DNA from: JAFARZ01 sp035651595
GTDB taxonomy: Bacteria; Actinomycetota; Actinomycetes; Streptosporangiales; Streptosporangiaceae
Reading direction: 5' to 3'
NCBI GenBank assembly: GCA_035651595.1
Contig: DASRFJ010000077.1
Coordinates: forward strand, 26,285 to 90,284
Length of the DNA: 64,000 nt
Shown one piece after another: positions 1-8,982 of this stretch (the first letter of the stretch is position 1; each line of letters starts with the position of its first letter). The translations under genes and the position numbers were made by a program. Below the pieces are notes generated by a model. It worked only from the letters and a program-made list of their open reading frames with translations, made no database searches and was not told the origin of the DNA.

Positions 1-2
1 TC

Positions 3-926
3 GCCGAGTTCGGCACCCCCGAGCAACGGGAACGCTGGCTGAAGCCGCTGCTCGAGGGGGAGATCCGGTCCGCCTTCTGCATGACCGAGCCGGCCGTGGC
101 GTCCAGCGACGCGACGAACATCGCGGCGACGATCGCCAGGGACGGCGACGGCTATGTCGTGACTGGCCGCAAGTGGTGGTCGACCGGCGCGCTGAACCCG
201 AACTGCCGGCTGCTGATCGTGATGGGCGTCACCGAGACCCCGGAAGGCGACCAGGGACACGGACATCACTCGATGATCCTGGTGCCGCGCGACACTCCGG
301 GTGTGACGATCCACCGTGGCATGCGGGTGTTCGGCTACTCGGACGGTCCGCACGGCGGGCACGCCGAGGTCGAGTTCCGCGACGTCCGGGTTCCGGCGGC
401 CAACCTCGTCGGCGGTGCCGGCGAGGGGTTCGCGATCGCGCAGGCCCGGCTCGGCCCCGGCCGGATCCACCACTGCATGCGGATGATCGGCGCCGCCGAA
501 CGCGCGCTCGACCTGATGTGCAAGCGGGCGCTCGCGCGCACCGCGTGGGGCAAGCCGCTGGCCGACCAGGGCGTCATCCAGGACTGGATCGCGGAGTCGC
601 GGGTCCGGATCGAGCAGGCCCGGTTGCTCGTGCTGAAGGCTGCGTGGCTGATGGACACCCAGGGCAACAAGGCCGCGCACGCGGAGATCCAGGCCATCAA
701 GATCGTCACGCCGGCCATGGCGGAGTGGGTGATCGACCGGGCGGTCCAGGCGCACGGCGCGGCCGGCATCAGCCAGGACACTCCGCTGGCTCAACTGTGG
801 GCCGGCGCGCGGTCGCTGCGCTTCGCGGACGGGCCAGACGAGGTGCACAAGCGCTCGCTGGCCCGCCGCGAACTGCGTAAATCCGGTCGATCGGGGGGTG
901 CGGGGGGTCGTCCCCCCGCGCGCTAG
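3..926 (+). CDS. Acyl-CoA dehydrogenase, ACAD10/11-like (5' partial)
   Basis: The reading frame is already open at the left edge, so the N-terminal domain is missing and 307 residues remain. They cover the middle beta domain (motif FCMTEPAVASSD, the FAD/substrate-contact region of acyl-CoA dehydrogenases) and the C-terminal helical domain. The C-terminal motif ADGPDEVH is typical of the ACAD10/11-like branch. The expected role is FAD-dependent alpha,beta-dehydrogenation of an acyl-CoA thioester in the cytoplasm; the substrate cannot be read from the sequence. The last about 14 residues (SGRSGGAGGRPPAR) do not look like family sequence: they are encoded by a G6/C6 palindrome that also occurs in three other genes here, so the native C-terminus was probably replaced by a repeat insertion. 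Confidence 0.9.
   Translation, partial: AEFGTPEQRERWLKPLLEGEIRSAFCMTEPAVASSDATNIAATIARDGDGYVVTGRKWWSTGALNPNCRLLIVMGVTETPEGDQGHGHHSMILVPRDTPGVTIHRGMRVFGYSDGPHGGHAEVEFRDVRVPAANLVGGAGEGFAIAQARLGPGRIHHCMRMIGAAERALDLMCKRALARTAWGKPLADQGVIQDWIAESRVRIEQARLLVLKAAWLMDTQGNKAAHAEIQAIKIVTPAMAEWVIDRAVQAHGAAGISQDTPLAQLWAGARSLRFADGPDEVHKRSLARRELRKSGRSGGAGGRPPAR
893..918 (+). repeat. Family 3 intragenic G6/C6 palindrome, copy 1
   Basis: Two G6 runs (893-898 and 902-907), TCGT, then C6 (912-917). The order G6-TGC-G6-TCGT-C6 is shared with copies near 28.5, 54.8 and 61.4 kb. It lies in frame at the 3' end of the acyl-CoA dehydrogenase and encodes Gly/Pro/Arg residues up to the stop codon. Confidence 0.75.
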
Positions 927-949
927 CAGAGCGGCCGGTCGCTAAATAC

Positions 950-1720
950 TCAGTGGTGCGGGTAGAGCTTCTGCGTCTGCTTGATGAACTGGGCCATCAG
1001 CGTCGGCGACGGCTCGTCATTCGTGCCGCTCAGGTCCCAGAACTGGTACACGTTCGTCCCCGACACGACGACCAGCACGTTGTTGTAGAACGAGAAACCG
1101 GGCGCCTCGGACAGCGCGCTCTGCTGCGCGACGGTGAAGGCGTGGTTGCCGCTGACCGCGGTCTTCGACACGGACATGTTCGTCACCTGAAGCGTGCCGC
1201 CGCCGGGGCTGGTGTCGCCCGGGTTCGGCTCGGTGAACGAGGAGCATGAACGGTACTTGGCCGCGGCCTGATTGAAGAACGTGGTGGCGGCCTGCGTGGT
1301 CGAAAACTGGTTCACCCACTGGATGCCGTAAAGCACCGTGTTGGGGTAGCTGCCGAACGGGCTTGAGTTGACGTCGTCGGCCAGTGCCCCCGCGGTGTCC
1401 CCGAAGCCCCCGATAATCACGAAGTCCTCGAAGTTGCTGCAGCTCATGCTCGGCACGTGGTACCAGGCCTTGGTCGGCAGAAGCCGCCCGCCGGTGCTGA
1501 TCACGTCCCCGCCGGTGAACCCGTCGCCGAAGGCCGAGGCTGGCAGCAGCGCGGTCCTCAGGCGCGAGCCCGTGACCTGCGGCGGTGGCTTGGGCTTGTG
1601 TTTCTTCGGGTGCCCGAGGGTTTGTGCGGTGGCCGAGCCGGACACCGCGACCGACAGCCCCCCGAGCGACAGCGCCGCCACGGCGGCAACTGCTGCTATC
1701 GATCTGAACTTATGCCTCAT
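950..1720 (-). CDS. Secreted protein with PknH-like extracellular sensor domain
   Basis: 256 residues. The start is placed at the ATG at 1720 because a GAAAGG ribosome-binding site precedes it and because the protein then opens with a signal peptide: MRHKF, a hydrophobic Ala/Leu/Val stretch, and a likely cleavage after ATAQ. A Lys/Pro-rich linker follows, then a domain of about 200 residues with two cysteines (in SMSCSNF and YRSCSSF) and an aromatic-rich end. This resembles the extracellular sensor domain of the PknH serine/threonine kinase, which also occurs as free secreted or lipid-linked proteins in actinobacteria. No kinase is adjacent. It faces away from the downstream fatty-acid genes and is probably a single-gene unit. 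Family assignment is by pattern only. Confidence 0.65.
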   Translation of the reverse strand: MRHKFRSIAAVAAVAALSLGGLSVAVSGSATAQTLGHPKKHKPKPPPQVTGSRLRTALLPASAFGDGFTGGDVISTGGRLLPTKAWYHVPSMSCSNFEDFVIIGGFGDTAGALADDVNSSPFGSYPNTVLYGIQWVNQFSTTQAATTFFNQAAAKYRSCSSFTEPNPGDTSPGGGTLQVTNMSVSKTAVSGNHAFTVAQQSALSEAPGFSFYNNVLVVVSGTNVYQFWDLSGTNDEPSPTLMAQFIKQTQKLYPHH

Positions 1721-1881
1721 GCAATGACCTTTCTCGCGAAAATGGCGCGAGAACAATAGCGGCTAAAGCGGGCTTGCCGCAGCAGGATTCGGTCACGTGG
1801 GCCGCCTTCCCTGGTGTACCGGTCAGTAGCTACGCTGATCGTGGAACCACCGCACGTTATGAGCAATTAAGGAGCACCTAC

Positions 1882-2634
1882 GTGACTGAGCGAGTGGCGA
1901 TCGTAACCGGAGCAGCCCGCGGCATCGGTGCCGCCACCGCGCGGCGGCTGGCCTCGGACGGGATGGCCGTCGCGGTGCTTGACCTGCAGGAGGAAGCCTG
2001 CAAGGAAACCGTCGACGACATCACCAAGGCGGGCGGTCGCGCACTCGCCGTCGGCGCGGACGTCAGCAAGGCTGAACATGTTCAAGAAGCAGTTGAACGT
2101 GTTCAAGCTGACCTGGGCGAGCCCGCCGTCCTGGTCAACAACGCGGGCATCATCAGGGACAACCTGCTGTTCAAGATGACCGACGACGACTGGGACGCGG
2201 TCCTCGGGGTGCACCTGCGCGGCGCCTTCCTGATGAGCCGTGCCGTGCAGAAGTACATGGTTGAGCAGCGCTACGGCCGCATCGTGAACCTGTCCTCCAG
2301 CTCCGCGCTCGGCAACCGCGGGCAGGTGAACTACTCCGCCGCCAAGGCCGGCATGCAGGGGTTCACCAAGACGCTGGCGATCGAGCTGGGACCGTTCGGC
2401 GTGACCGCGAACGCCGTCGCGCCGGGTTTCATCGTCACCGACATGACGGCGGCCACCGCGGCGCGGGTGAAGATGTCGTTCGAGGACTTCCAGACCGCCG
2501 CCGCCGGCCAGATCCCGGTGCGCCGGGTCGGTCAGCCGGCCGACGTCGCGCACGTCATCTCCTTCCTGGCCAGCGAGGGCGCGGGCTTCGTGTCCGGGCA
2601 GGTCATCTACGTCGCTGGGGGCCCATTGTGCTGA
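1882..2634 (+). CDS. SDR-family 3-oxoacyl reductase / 3-hydroxyacyl-CoA dehydrogenase (FabG-like)
   Basis: 250 residues, a classical short-chain dehydrogenase. The GTG at 1882 is chosen because AAGGAG lies 7 nt upstream and the Rossmann fold starts at once: TGAARGIG (cofactor glycine motif), NNAG, the catalytic Ser in NLSSSSA, and YSAAK with the catalytic Tyr/Lys. The family reduces 3-oxoacyl thioesters or oxidises 3-hydroxyacyl thioesters with NAD(P)(H). The stop overlaps the next gene by 7 nt, and two acyl-CoA dehydrogenase genes follow, so a beta-oxidation-type role in degrading an acyl-CoA or side chain is more likely than fatty-acid synthesis. Upstream, 1721-1881 holds the divergent promoter region, with a possible -10 (TATGAG) near 1860. 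Confidence 0.88.
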   Translation: MTERVAIVTGAARGIGAATARRLASDGMAVAVLDLQEEACKETVDDITKAGGRALAVGADVSKAEHVQEAVERVQADLGEPAVLVNNAGIIRDNLLFKMTDDDWDAVLGVHLRGAFLMSRAVQKYMVEQRYGRIVNLSSSSALGNRGQVNYSAAKAGMQGFTKTLAIELGPFGVTANAVAPGFIVTDMTAATAARVKMSFEDFQTAAAGQIPVRRVGQPADVAHVISFLASEGAGFVSGQVIYVAGGPLC

Positions 2635-3806
2635 AAAGAGAATCGCTGCGGGAGCGGGTGGGCGAGCTCCTCAAGAGCGCCGATACCAGCCAACGGCAGG
2701 AGTTCCTCGACGCTCGCTTCGAGGCGGGGCTGGCCTGGGTGCACTTCCCGGAGGGCCTCGGCGGACTCGGGCTGCCGCGCCAGATGCAGGCCATCGTGGA
2801 CGCCGAACTCGCCGCGGCGAACGCACCGGACAACGAGCCGGACCGGATCGGCATCGGGCTCGGCATGGCCGCCCCCACAATCCTGGCGCACGGCACCGAC
2901 GAGCAGAAACAGCGCTGGCTCAAGCCGCTGTGGACCGGCAGACAGGTGTGGTGCCAGCTGTTCAGCGAACCCGGCGCGGGCAGCGACCTGGCCGCGCTCG
3001 GCACCCGTGCGGTCCGGGACGGCGACGGCTGGGTGGTGAACGGCCAGAAGGTGTGGACCTCTTCGGCGCACCAGGCGGTGTGGGGCCTGCTGGTCGCGCG
3101 CACCGATCCGGACGTGCCCAAGCACGCCGGCCTTACCTACTTCGCGTGCGACATGACCGCGCCGGGCGTGGAGGTGCGGCCGCTGCGCCAGCTCACCGGC
3201 GAGGCCGAGTTCAACGAGGTGTTCCTGTCCGACGTCCGGATCCCGGACAGCGACCGGATCGGCGCGGTCGGCCAGGGCTGGACCGTCGCGATGACCACGC
3301 TGATGAGCGAGCGGGTGAGCATCGGCAGCTCCCGTGCGGTGCCGCGGGAAGCCGGCATGATCGGTTCGGTGGTGAAGACCTGGCGCGAGCACCCCGAGCT
3401 GCGCACACCGGGGCTGCACGACCGGCTGCTCCGGCTGTGGGTCGAGGCCGAGGTGGCCCGGCTGTCCGCGGAACGGCTGCGGCAGCAGCTCGCGGCCGGC
3501 AAGCCTGGCCCGGAGGGCTCCGCGGCCAAGCTGGTGTTCGCCCGGCTCAACCAGGAGATCTCCGGGCTCGAGCTGGAACTGGCCGGCGCGGATGGGCTGC
3601 GCTACGACGACTGGACGATGAAGCGGCCGGAACGCGCGAACTTCTTCGGGCGCGGCCCGGGCTTCCGCTACCTGCGCGCCAAGGGCAACTCGATCGAGGG
3701 CGGCACCTCCGAGATCCTGCGGAACATCGTGGCCGAGCGCGTCCTGGGACTGCCGCCAGAGCCGCGCACCGACAAAGAAGTGGCCTGGAAGGACCTGCCA
3801 CGATGA
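2628..3806 (+). CDS. Acyl-CoA dehydrogenase, FadE-type subunit with catalytic Glu
   Basis: 392 residues, full length. It begins at a GTG inside the end of the SDR gene. Visible motifs are the FAD-contact region QLFSEPGAGSDLA, a WTSSAH segment, and the C-terminal IEGGTSEILRN, which carries the usual catalytic-base glutamate position. It is translationally coupled at its 3' end to another acyl-CoA dehydrogenase (ATGA overlap at 3803-3806). In actinobacteria such adjacent pairs often form alpha2beta2 heterotetramers in which only one subunit keeps the catalytic base; that pairing is inferred here from arrangement and motifs. The substrate is unknown. Confidence 0.9.
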   Translation: MLKRESLRERVGELLKSADTSQRQEFLDARFEAGLAWVHFPEGLGGLGLPRQMQAIVDAELAAANAPDNEPDRIGIGLGMAAPTILAHGTDEQKQRWLKPLWTGRQVWCQLFSEPGAGSDLAALGTRAVRDGDGWVVNGQKVWTSSAHQAVWGLLVARTDPDVPKHAGLTYFACDMTAPGVEVRPLRQLTGEAEFNEVFLSDVRIPDSDRIGAVGQGWTVAMTTLMSERVSIGSSRAVPREAGMIGSVVKTWREHPELRTPGLHDRLLRLWVEAEVARLSAERLRQQLAAGKPGPEGSAAKLVFARLNQEISGLELELAGADGLRYDDWTMKRPERANFFGRGPGFRYLRAKGNSIEGGTSEILRNIVAERVLGLPPEPRTDKEVAWKDLPR

Positions 3807-4966
3807 CTGCAGATACCGCGGGCCGCCTCCCCGATCTTCTTTACGACGACACCGAACGATCCTTGGCTGATGCGCTGAAGACGCTGCTCGACAGCCAGGC
3901 CGGCCTGCTCGCGCGCACCGAGTCAGCCGAGACGTATGACACCGCGCTGTGGCGGAAGGTCGCGGCCGACCTCGGCTGCGCCGGGCTGCTGATCCCGGAG
4001 CGGGACGGCGGCGCCGGTGCCTCGTACCGGGAGGCGGCGTCGGCCGCGGAGGAGCTGGGCGCGGCCGTCGCGCCGGTGCCGTTCGTCGGCAGCGCGGTGG
4101 TCGCCACCGTGGCGCTGCTCGCCTGCGCCCGGTCCGGTTCGGCGGAGGCCGAGCGGCTGCTGCGGCGGATGGCCGACGGAGAGCTGACCGTCGCGCTCGC
4201 CATCGGCTTCGCTACCGCGCCCGACGCGCCCTTCCCCAGGTCGGTAAGGGTCGCCGGGCCGCATCAGGGCGACAAGGCATCGGGCTGGGCGCGGCTGCGC
4301 GGATCGGTACGCGGGGTGGCGGACGCACTGCCCGCCGCGATGCTGCTCGTGCCTTCGGACGGCGTGCCGCACGGGCTGTACGCGGTGGACCTGTCGTCCG
4401 CCCGGGTCACCCGGTCCGGAGTCGTGTCGCTGGACATGACCAGGCAACTGTGCGACATCTCCTTCGACGACGCGCCCGCCACGCCGATCGTGTCCGGTTC
4501 GGCGGCCGCGGACGCGGTGAACGCCGCGCTGCGTGCGGGCGCGTGCGTGCTGGCCGCCGAACTGCTCGGCGTCGCGCAACGCTGCCTGGACATGACCGTG
4601 GCGTACGTGAAGGAGCGGCACCAGTTCGCGCGGCCGGTCGGATCGTTCCAGGCGGTCAAGGTGCGGCTCGCCGACCTGTGGGTGTCGGTGGCGCAGGCCC
4701 GAGCGGCCGCCCGCTACGCGGCGGCGTGCCTGGCCACCGGGGCCGCGGACGCGCCGGTCGCGGTGGCGCTCGCCAAGGCATACTGCTCCGACGTGGCGGT
4801 GCAGGCGGCTCAGGAGTGCGTTCAGCTCCACGGGGGTATTGGGTTCACGTGGGAACATCCGGCACACCTGTACCTCAAGCGGGCGAAGGCGGACTCACTG
4901 GCCTTCGGCACAGCGGACGCCCATCGCCGCTCACTGGCCAGCCTGGTGAATCTGCCCGCGCCGTGA
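3803..4966 (+). CDS. Acyl-CoA dehydrogenase, partner subunit
   Basis: 387 residues. The ATG at 3803 overlaps the previous stop (ATGA). The C-terminal half is typical of the family (RHQFARPVGSFQAVK; QLHGGIGFTWEHP; HLYLKRAK), but the usual EGTSEI-type motif is absent, as in the non-catalytic or half-site subunits of actinobacterial FadE heteromers. Between the FAD domain motifs lies a long Ala/Val-rich segment with poor family conservation. Together with the upstream subunit and the SDR it forms a short catabolic operon. The gene ends in GTGA, so a GTG at 4963 could couple it to the following glycosidase, though a better start exists for that gene. Confidence 0.88.
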   Translation: MTADTAGRLPDLLYDDTERSLADALKTLLDSQAGLLARTESAETYDTALWRKVAADLGCAGLLIPERDGGAGASYREAASAAEELGAAVAPVPFVGSAVVATVALLACARSGSAEAERLLRRMADGELTVALAIGFATAPDAPFPRSVRVAGPHQGDKASGWARLRGSVRGVADALPAAMLLVPSDGVPHGLYAVDLSSARVTRSGVVSLDMTRQLCDISFDDAPATPIVSGSAAADAVNAALRAGACVLAAELLGVAQRCLDMTVAYVKERHQFARPVGSFQAVKVRLADLWVSVAQARAAARYAAACLATGAADAPVAVALAKAYCSDVAVQAAQECVQLHGGIGFTWEHPAHLYLKRAKADSLAFGTADAHRRSLASLVNLPAP

Positions 4967-5037
4967 GCGAAGCCAGGGGCGCGGCGTTGCCTGGACCGAC
5001 GAGCGAGGAGCGCAGCGACGAGCGAGGAGGGAAGGCG

Positions 5038-7533
5038 ATGCCTCAAAGCGCCCCGCCCGCGAGCGAACAAGGAAACAGAGTGAGCGCGGACTTGCGCGAA
5101 CGGGTCGGCGCGCTGTCGCTCGAGCAGAAGGTACGGCTGCTGACCGGGGCGGATTTCTGGTCGCTGTACCCGGAGCCCGCGGTGGGGCTGCGCCGGGTCG
5201 TGGTGTCCGATGGCCCGGCCGGAGTCCGCGGCGAGATCTGGGACGAGCGCTCCCCGTCGGCGAACATCCCGTCGGCGACCGCACTGGCGGCGACCTGGGA
5301 CGTATCGCTGGTCACCGCGATCGGGCGGCTGCTGGCCCGGGAAGCGCGGCGCAAGGGCGTCGACGTGCTGCTCGCGCCGACCGTGAACCTGCACCGGACG
5401 CCATACGGTGGCCGGCACTTCGAGTGCTTCTCCGAGGATCCGCTGCTCACCGGCGCGATCGGCGTCGGATATGTGCGCGGGCTCCAGGGCGCCGGTGTCG
5501 GCGCGTGCGTCAAGCACTTCGTCGGCAACGACTCGGAGACCCAGCGGATGACCGTCGACGTCCGCATCGACGACCGCACGTTGCATGAGCTGTACCTGGC
5601 CCCGTTCGAGACGATCGTGCGCGAGGGCGGCGTGTGGTCGGTGATGGCCGCCTACAACGGGGTCAACGGGCACTCGATGACCGAGAGTCCGTTGCTGCGG
5701 TCGATCCTGCACGAGCAGTGGGGCTACGACGGCGTCGTGATGTCCGACTGGACCGCGGCGCGGTCCACGATCGGTGACGCGCTCGCGGCGCTCGACCTTG
5801 TCATGCCCGGGCCGGCGGACAGGTTCGGCCCGTGGGGTGAGGAGCTGGTCGAGGCGGTGCGGACGGGCTCGGTGGACGAGGCGCTGATCGACGGCAAGGT
5901 GCTGCGGATCCTGCGCCTTGCCGCGCGGGTGGGCGCGCTCGATGGCGCGGTGCCGCAAACCGCCGATGGCACCGCCGATATCGCGACGCAGCTTCGCCGC
6001 GCCGCCGCGGCGAGCTTCGTGCTGGCGCGCAATGCGCCTGAGCGGCGAGCCCGCCGCGGGGATGCGATCCTGCCGCTGCCGTCGCCAGCCGACGGCGGGC
6101 TCGGCCCGGTGGCGGTGATCGGCCCGAACGCGGCGCTGGCGCGGACCATGGGCGGGGGCAGCGCGACCGTGTTCCCCGACTACACGATTTCGCCGCTGGA
6201 CGGGCTGCGCGCCAGCGGCGTGGACGTGCGGCACGCGGCCGGGCTGTACGGGTACGGGCGGGTGGCGGTGGCCGGTCACCCGTGGCTGTTCCAGCCGGAC
6301 GGCCGGACCCCCGGCGTCGAGGTGCGGTTTTTCGGGTCGGCCGGCGAGCCGCTCGGCGCCGAGTCACGCGCAATCGGGTCGTGGACCTGGATGGACGGCT
6401 TCGGGCCGGAGCGGCCGCCTGGGTCCGTCGCGCGGCTGGAGGTGCACGCGGTTGTCCGGGCAACCGCCGGCGGCGACTACCGCCTGGGCGTCTCCGGCCT
6501 GGGCGGCTGCCGCCTGCTGGTACGCGGCGCGGAGGTGTTCGACGTGGCGCTGTCCCTGTCCGAGGGCGCGGACATCGTGGAGAACCTGATGACGCCGCCG
6601 CAGCACGTCGTGCCGGTGCCGATCGCGGCTGGCGAGGCCGTTCCCGTCGTGTACCAGTACGACGTGACCTCCTCGCCGCTCGGCGGCTCCATGACCTCCC
6701 TTCAGCTCAACCTCGAGCCTCCGCATGGCACCGACGACGAGGAGATCGCGAAGGCGGCCGCGGTGGCGGCGGCGTGCGAGTACGCGATAGTGGTCGTTGG
6801 CACCACGGCGGAGACGGAGAGCGAGGGGATGGATCGTACGACCCTGGCGCTGCCCGGCCGGCAGGACGACCTCGTGCGCGCGGTGGCGGCGGCCAACCCG
6901 CGGACGATCGTGGTGGTGAACTCCGGTGCGCCGGTGCTGCTGCCCTGGGCGGACGACGTGCCGGCCGTGCTGCTCACCTGGTTCGGCGGCCAGGAGTACG
7001 GCGGCGCGCTCGCCGACGTGCTGCTCGGCGAGGCCGAGCCGGGTGGCCGGCTGCCGACCACGTGGCCCGCTACCGAGCAGGGCCTGCCGTCGGTCCAGCC
7101 CGCGGACGGCGTACTGTCCTATGACGAGGGCCTGTTCATCGGATACCGGGCCGATGACCGGCTCGGCCGCGCGCCGCGCTTCCCGTTCGGGCACGGTCTC
7201 GGCTACACGTGCTGGGCCTTCGAGCGCATGTCGCTGCAGCCAGGCGCCGCACACGTGACGGTGCGCAACATCGGCGAACGGCGCGGGCGGCAGGTGGTGC
7301 AGGTGTACGCGTCACGGCCGGATTCGGCGATCGCGCGGCCGGCGAAGTGGCTTGCCGGGTTCGCCACCGTGGATGCCGATCCGGGCGAGGTGGTCACGGT
7401 ACGCGTGCCGGTCGCCGCGCGCGCCTTCGAGCACTGGACCGAGGACGGCTGGGCAACCGAGCCAGGCGAGTTCGTCCTTGCCGCGGGCCCTTCGTCCGCC
7501 GACTTGCCGCTTTCCGTCCGCATGTCCTGCTGA
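5038..7533 (+). CDS. Glycoside hydrolase family 3 beta-glucosidase with PA14 insertion
   Basis: 831 residues. The ATG at 5038 follows a strong GAGGAGGGAAGG ribosome-binding site; in-frame GTGs at 4963 and 5080 are alternatives. The order is: GH3 N-terminal barrel (SDGPAGVRGE, substrate-side KHFVGNDSE, nucleophile Asp near residue 237 in MSDWTAA), alpha/beta sandwich, a PA14-like beta domain around residues 410-560 (FFGSAGEPLG onward), the rest of the sandwich (GQEYGGALADVLLG), and a fibronectin III-like C-terminal domain. There is no signal peptide, so it probably hydrolyses imported beta-linked disaccharides or glycosides in the cytoplasm. It is a paralogue of the GH3 at 14-16.5 kb but is not next to a transporter. 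A GCGACGAGCGAGGAG-like direct repeat sits just before the start. Confidence 0.92.
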   Translation: MPQSAPPASEQGNRVSADLRERVGALSLEQKVRLLTGADFWSLYPEPAVGLRRVVVSDGPAGVRGEIWDERSPSANIPSATALAATWDVSLVTAIGRLLAREARRKGVDVLLAPTVNLHRTPYGGRHFECFSEDPLLTGAIGVGYVRGLQGAGVGACVKHFVGNDSETQRMTVDVRIDDRTLHELYLAPFETIVREGGVWSVMAAYNGVNGHSMTESPLLRSILHEQWGYDGVVMSDWTAARSTIGDALAALDLVMPGPADRFGPWGEELVEAVRTGSVDEALIDGKVLRILRLAARVGALDGAVPQTADGTADIATQLRRAAAASFVLARNAPERRARRGDAILPLPSPADGGLGPVAVIGPNAALARTMGGGSATVFPDYTISPLDGLRASGVDVRHAAGLYGYGRVAVAGHPWLFQPDGRTPGVEVRFFGSAGEPLGAESRAIGSWTWMDGFGPERPPGSVARLEVHAVVRATAGGDYRLGVSGLGGCRLLVRGAEVFDVALSLSEGADIVENLMTPPQHVVPVPIAAGEAVPVVYQYDVTSSPLGGSMTSLQLNLEPPHGTDDEEIAKAAAVAAACEYAIVVVGTTAETESEGMDRTTLALPGRQDDLVRAVAAANPRTIVVVNSGAPVLLPWADDVPAVLLTWFGGQEYGGALADVLLGEAEPGGRLPTTWPATEQGLPSVQPADGVLSYDEGLFIGYRADDRLGRAPRFPFGHGLGYTCWAFERMSLQPGAAHVTVRNIGERRGRQVVQVYASRPDSAIARPAKWLAGFATVDADPGEVVTVRVPVAARAFEHWTEDGWATEPGEFVLAAGPSSADLPLSVRMSC

Positions 7534-7547
7534 GAGCTAATCCCCGC

Positions 7548-8777
7548 TTATCCCAGCTGGTCGCGGCGGCGGGTCAAGGACGCGGTCTCGGCGGTGTTCC
7601 CCGCCAGCTCGATGGCCTTGTCGTACGCCGCGCGCGACTGCGGACCGCGGCCCAGCCGGCGCAGCAGGTCGGCCCGGGCCGCGTGGTAGGCGTGGTAGCC
7701 GGCGAGCCGGTGCTCAAGACCGTCGACGATCGCCAGCGCCACCTCCGGGCCGTCAAGCTCGGCAACCGCGATGGCCCGGTTGAGCGCGATGACCGGCGAC
7801 GGGTCGAGGCGGACGAGCTGGTCGTAGAGGGCGACGACTTGCGACCAGCCGGTGTCGCGGACGTCGCAGGCGGAGGTGTGCACGGCGTTGATCGCGGCGA
7901 GGATCTGATAGCGGCCCGGCGCCACCCCGGCGGCCAGGCGCTCGCGCACCAGCCGGTGCCCCTCGGCGATCAGCGCCGCGTCCCAGGCCCCGCGGTCCTG
8001 CTCCTCGAGCGTGACCAGTTCGCCGCTGGCCGAGATCCGGGCGGTGCGGCGCGCCTCGGTGAGGAGCATCAGCGCCAGCAGCCCGGTCACCTCACCGTCG
8101 TCCGGCAGGAGGGCGCGGATCAGGCGGGTGAGCCGGATCGCCTCGGCGGTCAGGTCGTGACGTACCGGATCGGTGCCGGGGCCGGTCGCGAGATAGCCCT
8201 CGTTGAAGATCAGGAAGAGGGCGGTGAGCACGCCGGAGACGCGTGCCGGGAGATCCTCGGCGGACGGCACCCGGTACGGGATGCGGGCCGCCTTGATCTT
8301 GGCCTTCGCGCGAGTGATCCGCTGGCCTATCGCGCTCTCCTGGACGAGGAAGGCGCGGGCGATCTCGGGCACGGTCAGCCCGGCGACCATGCGCAGGGTC
8401 AGCGCCACGCGGGCCTGCATCGCCAGGGCCGGGTGACAGCAGGTGAAGATCAGCCGGAGCCGGTCGTCGTCGATGACGCCGGCCGGTTCGGGCGGGTCGT
8501 CGTTGTCATACAGCAGCTGGGCGTCCTGGTGCTTGCCCGCGCGCTTGTTCTCGCGCCGGATCCGGTCGATGGCCTTGCGGTTGGCGGTGGTGGTCAGCCA
8601 GGCGCCGGGATTGGGGGGAACACCGTCGGCCGGCCACCGCTCGACGGCGGTGGCGAACGCCTCGGCCGCCGCCTCCTCGGCGATGTCGAGGTCACCGAAA
8701 CGCTTGGTCAGGGACGCGACGACCCGGGCCCATTCGTCACGGTGTGCCTGGGCGATCGCCTCGCACGCGTACCGCAT
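7548..8777 (-). CDS. RNA polymerase sigma factor, ECF42-like with TPR-like C-terminal domain
   Basis: 409 residues, far longer than ordinary ECF factors. Sigma region 2 covers roughly residues 10-80 (DLDIAEEAAAEAFATA, then RKAIDRIRRE) and region 4 about 110-175 (LTVPEIARAFLVQESAIGQRITRAKAKI). A long C-terminal part follows (DUF6596/TPR-like, ending in AYDKAIELAG), which in ECF42 proteins is needed for activity. ECF42 genes usually sit beside DGPF/YCII-domain target genes; none is adjacent here, and no anti-sigma gene is visible. It is convergent with the GH3 gene (14 nt between stops). The 205-nt gap upstream contains repeat family 1 copy A. Confidence 0.9.
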   Translation of the reverse strand: MRYACEAIAQAHRDEWARVVASLTKRFGDLDIAEEAAAEAFATAVERWPADGVPPNPGAWLTTTANRKAIDRIRRENKRAGKHQDAQLLYDNDDPPEPAGVIDDDRLRLIFTCCHPALAMQARVALTLRMVAGLTVPEIARAFLVQESAIGQRITRAKAKIKAARIPYRVPSAEDLPARVSGVLTALFLIFNEGYLATGPGTDPVRHDLTAEAIRLTRLIRALLPDDGEVTGLLALMLLTEARRTARISASGELVTLEEQDRGAWDAALIAEGHRLVRERLAAGVAPGRYQILAAINAVHTSACDVRDTGWSQVVALYDQLVRLDPSPVIALNRAIAVAELDGPEVALAIVDGLEHRLAGYHAYHAARADLLRRLGRGPQSRAAYDKAIELAGNTAETASLTRRRDQLG

Positions 8778-8862
8778 CTGAACATCATCCCCCGTGGTCC
8801 ACCGCCCTCGGGGGTCGGCTACTGTGCTAGCTGCCCGGGCCAGGCGCGGCGCTCGAAAATTT

Positions 8863-8950
8863 ATTGCAGACAGTTACCCTCCCGGATCGGGGGGGTAACT
8901 GTCCGCAATGATTCCGGACTGCCTCCCGGACCACGACAAAACGGATATGT
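8863..8950. repeat. Family 1 composite hairpin element, copy A
   Basis: Left arm 8863-8883 and right arm 8889-8909 (21 bp, two mismatches, 5-nt loop GGATC); the right arm reads G7-TAACTGTCCGCAAT. A conserved AT-rich box, AAAACGGATATGT, lies at 8938-8950. Read in the direction of the TPR gene that ends at 8983, the order is stop codon, box, hairpin. There is no T-run after the stem. Three other copies exist in the window. This element fills most of the 8778-8982 intergenic gap. Confidence 0.85.
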
Positions 8951-8982
8951 CCTGGCAGCCGACGCGGCGGGGCGGCGGCCGG

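Noticed and set aside
4963..5037. GTG at 4963 as start of the first GH3 gene, coupled to the acyl-CoA dehydrogenase stop
   Set aside because: The stretch up to 5037 encodes a charged, repeat-derived peptide, and the ATG at 5038 has a much stronger ribosome-binding site.
8863..8909. Family 1 hairpins as ordinary intrinsic terminators
   Set aside because: No U-tract follows any stem, and a conserved box upstream plus the 5-nt loop and near-identical arms fit a repeat family better. A role in 3'-end formation is still possible.
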